Shown: in pieces, positions 35,927 through 43,597 of the stretch | Position numbering within the stretch: position 1 is the stretch's first letter | Layout: every line of letters starts with the position of its first letter | Assembly (NCBI GenBank): GCA_934085975.1 | Contig: CAKOHT010000001.1 | Coordinates: 185,370-249,369 of the forward strand | Direction of reading: 5' to 3' | Length of the DNA: 64,000 bases | From: an uncultured Cetobacterium sp. | GTDB lineage: Bacteria > Fusobacteriota > Fusobacteriia > Fusobacteriales > Fusobacteriaceae | Position numbers and translations under genes: made by a program | Notes under the pieces: model-generated | Told to the model about the DNA's origin: nothing | The model's database searches: none | What the model saw: only the letters and a program-made list of their open reading frames with translations

Positions 35927-36391
35927 TTAATCTCTCGTATGACCAAATCTCCCTAAAATCTCTTCTTCTCTGGCTCTCATCTCTTTTTTATCCTCGTCTT
36001 CTATATGATCATATCCTAATAAATGTAATATTCCATGTGTTAAAACATAAAAAAACTCTCTTCTAAATGAGTGATTATACTCATTACACTGTTCTTCAAC
36101 TCTTTCTAAAGATATCACTATATCTCCTAATGTATCATATGGACCAATCATATAATCATCCGTTTCATGATATGCAAAAGATATCACATCTGTGGGGCAA
36201 TCTTTTTCTCTAAACTCTCTATTTATTCTTTGAATCTCCTCATTTCCAACTAGTGCCACAGATATATACACAGGCTTCTCAGAATCAAATTCATCATTTA
36301 ATACCTCGTAGATATATTCTTTTACCTCTTCCTCATTTATAAGCTCATTATACCCTTCTATTTCTAAAGAAAAATCTAATACTACTTCCAT
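35927..36391 (-). CDS. ybeY: Endoribonuclease YbeY (rRNA maturation factor)
   Basis: A 154-residue metalloprotein needed for 16S rRNA 3'-end maturation and ribosome quality control. The zinc motif HGILHLLGYDH gives His119, His123 and His129. DVISFAYHETDD and LGDIVISLERV are the other family blocks. It follows pgpH by 14 bases; in many Firmicutes the same order (phoH-pgpH-ybeY-dgkA) occurs, here without phoH. Confidence 0.96.
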   Translation of the reverse strand: MEVVLDFSLEIEGYNELINEEEVKEYIYEVLNDEFDSEKPVYISVALVGNEEIQRINREFREKDCPTDVISFAYHETDDYMIGPYDTLGDIVISLERVEEQCNEYNHSFRREFFYVLTHGILHLLGYDHIEDEDKKEMRAREEEILGRFGHTRD

Positions 36392-36405
36392 GCCAACTCC
36401 TTTTT

Positions 36406-38475
36406 TTATTTTTGTCCTGGATATTTTATTCTTACATGATGAATACTCATTAAAACCTTTGTAAACGTTTTAATAATTATCTCTATCTCTTTAAATGTCA
36501 ACGCTGCTTCGGATAATTGATTGTCCTCTATTTTTGAATTAATTATCTTTCTTAGCATATTTTCTATCGTTATTGGAGTTTTTTCGTCTAATGACCTTAC
36601 AGCCGCTTCTATAGAATCCGCTAACATAATTATAGCTGACTCTTTACTTCTTGGAATAGGACCTCCATATTTAAAATCCTCCTCTATCACAGTTGGATCC
36701 AATTGCTTTGCCTTGTTATAAAAATATGCTAACATTGTTGTCCCCTGATGTTCAAACATAACATCCCTAATCTCTCTTGGAATTTTATACTCTCTTCCCA
36801 ACTCATTTCCATCCTTGGTATGAGATGTTATTATTAAAGTACTTAAAAATGGAGAAATTTTTGAGTGCGGATTTTCTCCTCCCTCTTGGTTTTCTACGTA
36901 AAACTTAGGTCTTTTCATCTTTCCTATATCATGATAATATGACGCTACTCTAGCAAAGATAGCATTTGCACCAATTGCCTCTGCCGCTGCTTCAGACAAT
37001 GTTGCAACCATCATTGAATGATGGAATGTTCCTGGTGCTTTCATAGATAACAGTTTAAGTAAAGGATGGGATAAATCTCCCAGTTCTAAAAGTCTAAATG
37101 TTGTTAAGATGTTAAATGTTCTCTCAAAATATGGTAAAGCGGCTATAGCCAACATTCCTGAAAGTAAACCTGAAATAACTATCTCCCCACTTTGTAATAC
37201 AACTAAGTTTTGCTCTCTTCCTATAAAATAAGTCAGTAATAGATATAGGAAGAATTTAGTTACTGCTAACTTCATTCCTAAAGCTATTAACTCCTGTCTT
37301 GTTGTCACCTTTTCTATTAAATAGGATCCCATTAAACAAACTAAAAAAGTTACGATAACAAATACAGGGTCATAACCGATAATAGGAAATAAATAAGTCA
37401 TTGCCATCACTGCCGCTAAAAAGGCAAAATCTTTAGCAAAAAGTATAACCATTAAAAAATACATTGTGTCAAATGGAACAAAATATATATGGTCAGGTTT
37501 TGTAAATCTATAAACTAAAAAACTTATCGTATATATTAAAAATAAGCTTCTATAGATGCTTTTATTCAATATATTTTTTTTAAATTTATTTACTAACAGC
37601 GGATAAAAGATAACTGTTAAAATAATTACATACAAAAAATTTGCCACTGAAAAACCTAGCCCTCTGTTATAAGAATAAATTCCAACAGCTTCTAAGAGTT
37701 TAGCTCTACTTTCAGTTATTATATCCCCTTTTTTAACAAGTAAAGTTCCTGCCTTTATATCTAAAATCTGATCATCTATTTGCAGTATCTTTTCAGCAAT
37801 AGAGTTCTTAGTCTTTGTTTCATCATATATATAATTTGCAGTTAAAAAATTTTCCACAATTTTTTTATCAAATTCCGGAAGTTCTAAAAATAACTCATCA
37901 TTTGGAGGTGATATTGTTAAACTTCCTTTTTCTCTTATAATTCCTGTTGCATACGCTTTTGTTAAAAAACCAATAACTCTTTCTTTTGTTTCTAGCAACT
38001 CTTTTTTATTTAGTTGTGTTAACTCCGCTATTAATTTCGGAGGTAACTGTTTACCTATTATATCCTCAACTCTATCTAAATATAATTTATTTTTTTTAAA
38101 ATTTTTCTTTAAAATCTCATCAAAAAGATACTCTGCTCCTGATATATAGACTGTTCCCGCCTGAGGTACATATATATACTCTTTTTTAGAATTTTCCATA
38201 AGATTTTTTATAATATCCTGTTTCTTATCTCTATCATTAAAAAGAATACTTTTAGGTGAATAAATATCATTTATTGCAACATCACCTACATCATATTTTT
38301 GTCTGTTAATTATATAGCCACTTTTTGAACTAATAACTATTACCATTATCATTAAAATTAGATAAAAAATCTTTTCTCTTAAGTGATAATCCTTAGTGTA
38401 CAATTCAGCATCGTCCGCATTTTTCTTATTAATCTTAAAAGTTAAACTTAGACCAAATAGCTCAATTTTCTTCAT
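36406..38475 (-). CDS. pgpH: 7TM-HD protein, PgpH-type c-di-AMP phosphodiesterase
   Basis: A 689-residue membrane protein with an N-terminal extracytoplasmic 7TMR-HDED domain (after a first helix at about 35-55), seven transmembrane helices (about 270-455), and a cytoplasmic HD domain (about 475-650) whose HHSMMVATLSEAAAE and ASYYHDIGKM give the metal-binding His and HD pair. PgpH hydrolyses cyclic di-AMP in Firmicutes; this is the likely role here by homology. It starts five bases after the dinG-like gene and belongs to the same operon as ybeY. Confidence 0.93.
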   Translation of the reverse strand: MKKIELFGLSLTFKINKKNADDAELYTKDYHLREKIFYLILMIMVIVISSKSGYIINRQKYDVGDVAINDIYSPKSILFNDRDKKQDIIKNLMENSKKEYIYVPQAGTVYISGAEYLFDEILKKNFKKNKLYLDRVEDIIGKQLPPKLIAELTQLNKKELLETKERVIGFLTKAYATGIIREKGSLTISPPNDELFLELPEFDKKIVENFLTANYIYDETKTKNSIAEKILQIDDQILDIKAGTLLVKKGDIITESRAKLLEAVGIYSYNRGLGFSVANFLYVIILTVIFYPLLVNKFKKNILNKSIYRSLFLIYTISFLVYRFTKPDHIYFVPFDTMYFLMVILFAKDFAFLAAVMAMTYLFPIIGYDPVFVIVTFLVCLMGSYLIEKVTTRQELIALGMKLAVTKFFLYLLLTYFIGREQNLVVLQSGEIVISGLLSGMLAIAALPYFERTFNILTTFRLLELGDLSHPLLKLLSMKAPGTFHHSMMVATLSEAAAEAIGANAIFARVASYYHDIGKMKRPKFYVENQEGGENPHSKISPFLSTLIITSHTKDGNELGREYKIPREIRDVMFEHQGTTMLAYFYNKAKQLDPTVIEEDFKYGGPIPRSKESAIIMLADSIEAAVRSLDEKTPITIENMLRKIINSKIEDNQLSEAALTFKEIEIIIKTFTKVLMSIHHVRIKYPGQK

Positions 38476-38480
38476 ATTGG

Positions 38481-40952
38481 TTACTCCTTTTGGGTTTTAG
38501 AAATATCTTTTAAAATCTCTTCTTTACTTAATATCTTTATATTTTTAGTAGGAATAGCATCTTTAAAATATTTTCCATAACTTTTCGTTATTACTCTATT
38601 GTCTAATATTGTAACAATCCCTTTATCATTTTTACTTCTAATCAGCCTTCCAATTCCTTGCTTAAATTTAATCACAGATTCTGGAATTTGATACTCTACA
38701 AAAGCATTTTTATTTTGTTGTGTTATATTTTCAATTATTGCCTCTGTCACTGGATCACTTGGAACCTTAAATGGCAATTTTATTAAAACCACCGAACTCA
38801 ATTGTTCTCCTTTTATATCTACACCTTCCCAAAATGAATCTGTCCCAAATAAAACAGGATTTTTTATATTCTTGTATAAATTTACAAGTTGAGTTCTCGG
38901 TGCCTGTCCCTGAATTAAGAGATTCAAGCCTGCATCTTCTAACTCATCTTTTATCATATAATACATATAATTTAGGGTAGTGTATGAAGTAAATAGTATA
39001 AAACATTTTCCCGAAGTTTTCAATACCAAATTTTTTAAAAAATCTTTGATACTGTCAATAAATTTAGGATCACTTGGATTTAATAAATCTTTAGGTAAAT
39101 ATACTGTCATTTGATTATTATAATCAAATGGAGAGTGTATAACTTTCTCCAAAGTTTTTTCCTTTAGTCCAATGCTTTCTTTAAAATAAGAAAAATCCTC
39201 TCCTATTGCTATTGTTGCAGATGTAAAAATCATCTGTTTTAAATTTATATACAAGTTCTTATCCAACTCTCCATCTATTTTTAAAGGTGTAGCAACTAAT
39301 TTGGAGTTACTCTTTTTTCCATTCACTTCGACCCAATATATAAATTTATCATCATCTAATAAATTTATAAATTTTAGATTTTCAAAAAAGCTATCTAATC
39401 TGTCTATGTATCTAGAAAAATCACTTATATAACCCTCTTTATCCTCTATATCTTTAATTTTTCCCAAAATTGTTCTAACCTTCTTTAAATAAGATGATAA
39501 ATCAACGATAAACTCATCTTTTAAATTATCCAATTGATTATAAAAAATAGCTTTCTCAAACTCATTCTTTTTTAGTCTATAAGTCACACTGCTCATCTGT
39601 CCCCTAGAAAAAACCTCAATTATAAAATTAAAATACGCTCTTCCTGAGTTAAATAGATTCCTATGCCTTAACTTTATATCATTCTCTAAATCTGACTCAA
39701 TTCCTTTTTTTCCTTCATAGTCACAGCTTTTCAAATAGTTTATGAAGATATCTAAACTTCCTGTACCTCTTTTTTTATTTTTTTCCATTGTATAGATTTG
39801 ATTCATAGTCTTAGTAAAACCATATTTAGAAATTTCATATGAAAAATAATCTCTTGCAACTTTTTCTACATTATGAGCCTCATCAAAAACAGCTAATTCA
39901 TACTCTGGTAAAATTGAATACTCTGTATTAAATCCAATCTCTTTTCTTATTGCTAAATCAGAAAAATACATATGATGATTAGTGATTAAAATATCCGCTT
40001 TCTTTTTTTCGTCCCTTGCCTTTAAAAAATAACACTCTGATTTGAAGGCACATTTGTTTCCGGCACACATATCACTTTCACTTTGAAAATGCTCCCAAAT
40101 CGAATAATCTACTTCAAATGGAAGTTCAGCTTTATCTCCCGTTTCTGTTTTCCCTCCCCATTTTACTACCTCTTTAAATTGGGATTTTTGACTTTGACTA
40201 TATTCTTCAAAATCAACAATATCGCCTGTAGCTACGTTATGTAACTTCCTATTACATAAATAATTTCCTCTTCCCTTAACTAAAACATAATTGAAGTCCC
40301 CTTGAATAACTTTTTTAGCTATTGGAATATCTTTATTTAAAAGTTGCTCCTGTAAGTTTATTGTATTGGTACTGATTACAACTCTTTTTTTATTCTTAAT
40401 ACTCCACTCTATCGCAGGAATTAAATAACCTAGTGTTTTTCCTGTACCTGTACCTGCTTCAACAATTACTTTTGTTTCTGTATTTAAACCTCTTTCAATA
40501 ACTTCAGCCATCTCTAACTGTTCATTTCTATATTCAAACTCTTTAAATACATTCGCCAAGAGTCCCTTTTTTTCAAAATAAGGTTTTATATCTATCTTTA
40601 TATTTTTCTTTTGAACCAATTCAACTATAATATATATATTCGATACATCATTATCTACTATGTAGGATCCACCATCTAATTTATTCGAATATATAGCAGC
40701 AATTTCTACATCTGGATCAGATGGATATAAGTGCCCTGATGGATGATTGTGAATAATTACTTCACCTTTTCTCATTGCTTTTAATATAGCCGGTACTGAG
40801 TACTTATTACCTCTAGCTAATACTTCGACTTCTGTCACTACTCCTTCTTCATTCGGAATCCCTCTGAAAAATACTTCGTTTCCATCGACTTTATTTATCT
40901 CTAGCCTCATTTTCTCCCTAGCATCTAAAGATATTTTTTCTTCTATATTCAT
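38481..40952 (-). CDS. JAMM-like domain fused to a DinG-type DNA helicase
   Basis: An 823-residue fusion. Residues 1-115 look like a RadC/JAB (JAMM) domain: Glu26, then HNHPSG...PSDPD with His68, His70, Ser78 and Asp81 in the spacing of the metal site. Residues 140-820 are an XPD/DinG superfamily-2 helicase with Walker A AGTGTGKT (166-173), DEAH at 357-360, and four cysteines (Cys233, 296, 301, 307) that should hold the [4Fe-4S] cluster. It probably resolves R-loops or replication blocks. DinG proteins usually carry an exonuclease domain or none at the N-terminus. It is the first gene of the pgpH operon. Start ATG follows GAAAGGA. Confidence 0.87.
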   Translation of the reverse strand: MNIEEKISLDAREKMRLEINKVDGNEVFFRGIPNEEGVVTEVEVLARGNKYSVPAILKAMRKGEVIIHNHPSGHLYPSDPDVEIAAIYSNKLDGGSYIVDNDVSNIYIIVELVQKKNIKIDIKPYFEKKGLLANVFKEFEYRNEQLEMAEVIERGLNTETKVIVEAGTGTGKTLGYLIPAIEWSIKNKKRVVISTNTINLQEQLLNKDIPIAKKVIQGDFNYVLVKGRGNYLCNRKLHNVATGDIVDFEEYSQSQKSQFKEVVKWGGKTETGDKAELPFEVDYSIWEHFQSESDMCAGNKCAFKSECYFLKARDEKKKADILITNHHMYFSDLAIRKEIGFNTEYSILPEYELAVFDEAHNVEKVARDYFSYEISKYGFTKTMNQIYTMEKNKKRGTGSLDIFINYLKSCDYEGKKGIESDLENDIKLRHRNLFNSGRAYFNFIIEVFSRGQMSSVTYRLKKNEFEKAIFYNQLDNLKDEFIVDLSSYLKKVRTILGKIKDIEDKEGYISDFSRYIDRLDSFFENLKFINLLDDDKFIYWVEVNGKKSNSKLVATPLKIDGELDKNLYINLKQMIFTSATIAIGEDFSYFKESIGLKEKTLEKVIHSPFDYNNQMTVYLPKDLLNPSDPKFIDSIKDFLKNLVLKTSGKCFILFTSYTTLNYMYYMIKDELEDAGLNLLIQGQAPRTQLVNLYKNIKNPVLFGTDSFWEGVDIKGEQLSSVVLIKLPFKVPSDPVTEAIIENITQQNKNAFVEYQIPESVIKFKQGIGRLIRSKNDKGIVTILDNRVITKSYGKYFKDAIPTKNIKILSKEEILKDISKTQKE

Positions 40953-41148
40953 TCTTATCCTTTCTTTATATCTTATATTCTCACTACAATATAATACTCT
41001 TTTTTTGAAAAAATATAAATTATTTTTTTATTTATCTTCTTTTTTTCTGATAAATATGTTAAAATGTTTTAGGTCCATTGTAAATATTGTGTCTCTTTTT
41101 ATGCTTACCTGTCAAATTAAAATACTAATACTGAGTACGATATTCATA

Positions 41149-41177
41149 TTGACATAAATCATTATTTATGTTATTAT
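41149..41177 (+). promoter_or_regulatory. rpsT: Promoter of rpsT
   Basis: A perfect TTGACA (41149-41154), 17-base spacer and TATTAT (41172-41177), about 40 bases ahead of rpsT. The spacer contains an inverted repeat CATAAAT (41153-41159) and ATTTATG (41164-41170), which may be a chance palindrome or an operator. Confidence 0.75.
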
Positions 41178-41217
41178 GTTATGAAAATTTTATTTAAAAT
41201 TAAGGGAGGTTTTTGAT

Positions 41218-41478
41218 TTGGCACATTCAAAATCAGCAAAAAAGAGAGTTTTAGTAGCAGAGAGAAACAGGGAGAGAAATCAAGCTGTAAAATCTAGAGT
41301 AAAAACAATGCTTAAAAAAGTTTTAGTAGCAGTAGAAACTAAAGAGGTTGAAGCTGCAAATTCTGCTTTATCAGTAGCTTATAAAGAGTTAGATAAAGCT
41401 GTAAGCAAGGGAGTTATGAAAAAAAATACAGCATCTAGAAGAAAAGCTAGATTAGCTGCAAAAGTTAACGCTTTATAA
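41218..41478 (+). CDS. rpsT: 30S ribosomal protein S20
   Basis: An 86-residue basic protein of the small ribosomal subunit. The N-terminus MAHSKSAKKRVLVAERNRER and the three-helix body (KKNTASRRKARLAAKVNAL at the end) are typical. Translation starts at TTG; the E. coli gene also uses a weak UUG start, linked to autocontrol. AAGGGAGG lies upstream. It has its own promoter and terminator. Confidence 0.96.
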   Translation: MAHSKSAKKRVLVAERNRERNQAVKSRVKTMLKKVLVAVETKEVEAANSALSVAYKELDKAVSKGVMKKNTASRRKARLAAKVNAL

Positions 41479-41492
41479 TCAATGCTATTAAG

Positions 41493-41526
41493 ATAAAACT
41501 GGGGATATCTCCAGTTTTATTTTTAT
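41493..41526 (+). terminator. rpsT: Terminator of rpsT
   Basis: A stem (AAAACTGGGG with TCTCCAGTTTT-type pairing, one G-U) with a 4-base loop and T-rich tail, just before the kdsC ribosome-binding site. Confidence 0.75.
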
Positions 41527-41540
41527 TGTAAGGAGGATTT

Positions 41541-42047
41541 ATGATTAAACTTATTGTTTTAGATGTTGATGGAACTCTTACTGATGGAAAACTTTATATA
41601 TCAAACTTTGGTGATGAAATGAAGGCTTTTAATGTTAAAGATGGTCTGGGCATAACTCAGGCAATCTCTCAGGGTAAGCAGATTGCTATTATAACAGGAA
41701 AAACTTCACAAATAGTCACTAAACGTTGCCAAGAACTTGGAATAAAGGAAATTCACCAAGGAATTAAAAACAAAATAGAAACTCTTGATTCAATATTGAA
41801 GAAGTATTCTATTTCTTATGAAAATGTCGCTTACATGGGTGACGACTTAATTGATTTAGCAGTTATGAAAAAATGTAAACTAACTGGTGCTCCTAAAGAT
41901 TCCGTTAAAGAGATTCTTAATATCTCCGATTTTATTTCAACTAAAACTGGAGGTAATGGGGCTGTTAGAGAATTTATAGAGTATATTCTAAAAAAAGAAA
42001 ATCTGTGGGAAAACGTGGTAAATCATTTTGTTCCTACAGAACAATAA
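41541..42047 (+). CDS. kdsC: Kdo-8-phosphate phosphatase
   Basis: A 168-residue HAD-family phosphatase that makes Kdo for lipopolysaccharide. The nucleophile motif DVDGTLTDG gives Asp8 and Asp10; ITGKTS is motif II and MGDDLIDLAVM the metal-binding motif IV. The absence of a cap domain is typical of KdsC. It starts after GGAGG behind the rpsT terminator and ends in a shared hairpin. It supports an LPS-bearing outer membrane. Confidence 0.93.
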   Translation: MIKLIVLDVDGTLTDGKLYISNFGDEMKAFNVKDGLGITQAISQGKQIAIITGKTSQIVTKRCQELGIKEIHQGIKNKIETLDSILKKYSISYENVAYMGDDLIDLAVMKKCKLTGAPKDSVKEILNISDFISTKTGGNGAVREFIEYILKKENLWENVVNHFVPTEQ

Positions 42048-42076
42048 AAAATAGCTGAAATTCAGCTATTTTTTTG
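42046..42076. terminator. Bidirectional terminator between kdsC and the YibE/F gene
   Basis: The stem AAAATAGCTGAA with TTCAGCTATTTT, short loop, A-run on the left and T-run on the right. The YibE/F stop codon lies within it. Confidence 0.85.
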
Positions 42077-43169
42077 TAAATATAGTACATGATAAATATG
42101 AAGTTATTGGCACTGCAACTAAGATTCCTATACTTCCTGCAAAAGCTCTTACAATATCAGCTGCTACCGATTCAAAGTTTAAAATTCTGATTAAGGGAAA
42201 CTCTTCTTTCTGTAAATATATAAATAATGTTGATAATATTCCACTACCTATATATGCCAATATCAACGTATTCACCATTGTCCCTATAATATCCTCTCCT
42301 ATTCGCATCCCAGATTCAAAGAGATCTTTTTTTACTATGTCTCTGTTTCTATTTTTCAACTCCGTAAGAGCAGACGCTATCGACATGGACACATCCATGA
42401 CCGCTCCCATACTTCCCAATATAACTCCAGCAGATATTATCTCTCTAATTTTTATGTCTTGAAGCAGTGCTGAGTAATTTAATGCTTCTACTGAGACGAA
42501 CCCTGTCATAGCCATTTTATATGAAAAATACATTGACACTATTCCAGCTATTATCACTCCTATAACAGCTCCCAATATAGCAACCAATCCTTTTTGTGAA
42601 AATCCTGTAGTTAAAAATATTGTAACTGTTGAACATAGTAGCGCACATCCTGTCGAAGCCAAAATAGGTGAATACCCCTTTGATATCAGTGGCAAAAAAA
42701 TATTATATATTATTCCCACTACAATTATTAAAGATATAATAGCTTTTACCCCTTTATATTTTGCTATTACAACTGTCAATAAAATAAATATCCCTACAAT
42801 AAAAAATATGGAGTCTCTCTTATCTATATCCACTATATAGTATGTATCATTATTGGAATCTCCAATCTCTTTATACAGTACTACATCCTGATTCTCTTTT
42901 ATAAAAATATTATATGCTTTTTCTAAATAAATTGGAGACTGAATTAAAACTTCCTTTCCTTTATCTTCTCCCTCCAAAATTTTTACTCTATATTCCTCAA
43001 TCTCTTTTATTCCATCTTGTTCATTGTATCCACTTTTTTTTATATTTTCTAAATATAAAATTTTACCTTTTATATATTCCTCTTGCTCCTCTCTATCAGA
43101 GTAATTTAAGTCTTGAGAGAATATTCCCACAGAAAACATTATCAAAAATAATACAAAAATTTTTTTCAT
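42066..43169 (-). CDS. YibE/F-family membrane protein
   Basis: A 367-residue protein of the YibE/F family (function unsettled; Lactococcus members are membrane proteins). It has an N-terminal signal helix (about 1-18), an extracytoplasmic beta-rich domain (about 20-115), and six or more transmembrane helices (from about 120). Conserved parts include LGAVIGVIIAGIVSMYFSYK, GAVMDVSMSIASAL and GEDIIGTMVNTLILAYIGS. The start has a pyrimidine-poor AAAGGAAAGGG site upstream. It lies behind the rpsO terminator, so it needs its own promoter, which I could not define. Confidence 0.85.
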   Translation of the reverse strand: MKKIFVLFLIMFSVGIFSQDLNYSDREEQEEYIKGKILYLENIKKSGYNEQDGIKEIEEYRVKILEGEDKGKEVLIQSPIYLEKAYNIFIKENQDVVLYKEIGDSNNDTYYIVDIDKRDSIFFIVGIFILLTVVIAKYKGVKAIISLIIVVGIIYNIFLPLISKGYSPILASTGCALLCSTVTIFLTTGFSQKGLVAILGAVIGVIIAGIVSMYFSYKMAMTGFVSVEALNYSALLQDIKIREIISAGVILGSMGAVMDVSMSIASALTELKNRNRDIVKKDLFESGMRIGEDIIGTMVNTLILAYIGSGILSTLFIYLQKEEFPLIRILNFESVAADIVRAFAGSIGILVAVPITSYLSCTIFTKK

Positions 43170-43192
43170 ATACCCTTTCCTTTTCTCCAGCT

Positions 43193-43224
43193 ATAAAAAA
43201 AACGAGGAAAGCTTCCTCGTTTTA
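43193..43224 (-). terminator. rpsO: Terminator of rpsO
   Basis: A stem (AAAACGAGGAA with TTCCTCGTTTT), 3-base loop, then eight Ts on the minus strand, four bases after the rpsO stop. Confidence 0.88.
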
Positions 43225-43227
43225 TTA

Positions 43228-43488
43228 TTACTTTCTGATTCCTAATTTAGCAATAAGAGCTCTATATCCTTCGATATCTTTGCTCATCAAGTAGCTTAAA
43301 AGTCTCTTTCTCTTTCCAACCATTTTTAATAGACCTAATCTTGAGTGAAAATCCTTCTTGTGAGTTCTTAAGTGATTAGTTAAGTGGTTGATTTGTGCAG
43401 TTAAGATAGCAATTTGAACCTCTGTAGATCCTGTATCCTTTGCATCTTTTCCGTAAGCATTGATGATTTCTGCTTTGTTTATAGCCAT
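43228..43488 (-). CDS. rpsO: 30S ribosomal protein S15
   Basis: An 86-residue small-subunit protein that binds the 16S three-way junction. [20 protein letters not shown] and [15 protein letters not shown] are the family blocks. The ATG has AGGAGGA six bases upstream. It sits between its terminator and an unusually structured leader, with its own promoter. Confidence 0.97.
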   Translation of the reverse strand: MAINKAEIINAYGKDAKDTGSTEVQIAILTAQINHLTNHLRTHKKDFHSRLGLLKMVGKRKRLLSYLMSKDIEGYRALIAKLGIRK

Positions 43489-43515
43489 TTTATGTCCTCC
43501 TGAATATTTAATATC

Positions 43516-43549
43516 TAAGCCAAGGTTTACGGGGCTTAATCGTAAATCC
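43516..43549 (-). promoter_or_regulatory. rpsO: Pseudoknot-like leader RNA of rpsO (candidate S15 autoregulatory site)
   Basis: On the minus strand a first stem pairs TTTACG (43546-43541) with CGTAAA (43531-43526), and the loop of that stem contains TAAGCC (43538-43533), which pairs with GGCTTA (43521-43516) downstream. The interleaved order is that of an H-type pseudoknot. It ends 16 bases before the AGGAGGA site. E. coli S15 represses its own mRNA through a pseudoknot in the same position, so autoregulation is a reasonable inference. No compensatory changes could be checked. Confidence 0.55.
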
Positions 43550-43566
43550 TAGCATAGATTATTGTT

Positions 43567-43595
43567 ATTATAACATAATATATTATTTTAGTAAA
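43567..43595 (-). promoter_or_regulatory. rpsO: Promoter of rpsO
   Basis: On the minus strand TTTACT (43595-43590), 17-base spacer and perfect TATAAT (43572-43567), giving a leader of about 70 bases. The -35 element is just past the ftsH stop codon. Confidence 0.65.
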
Positions 43596-43597
43596 GC

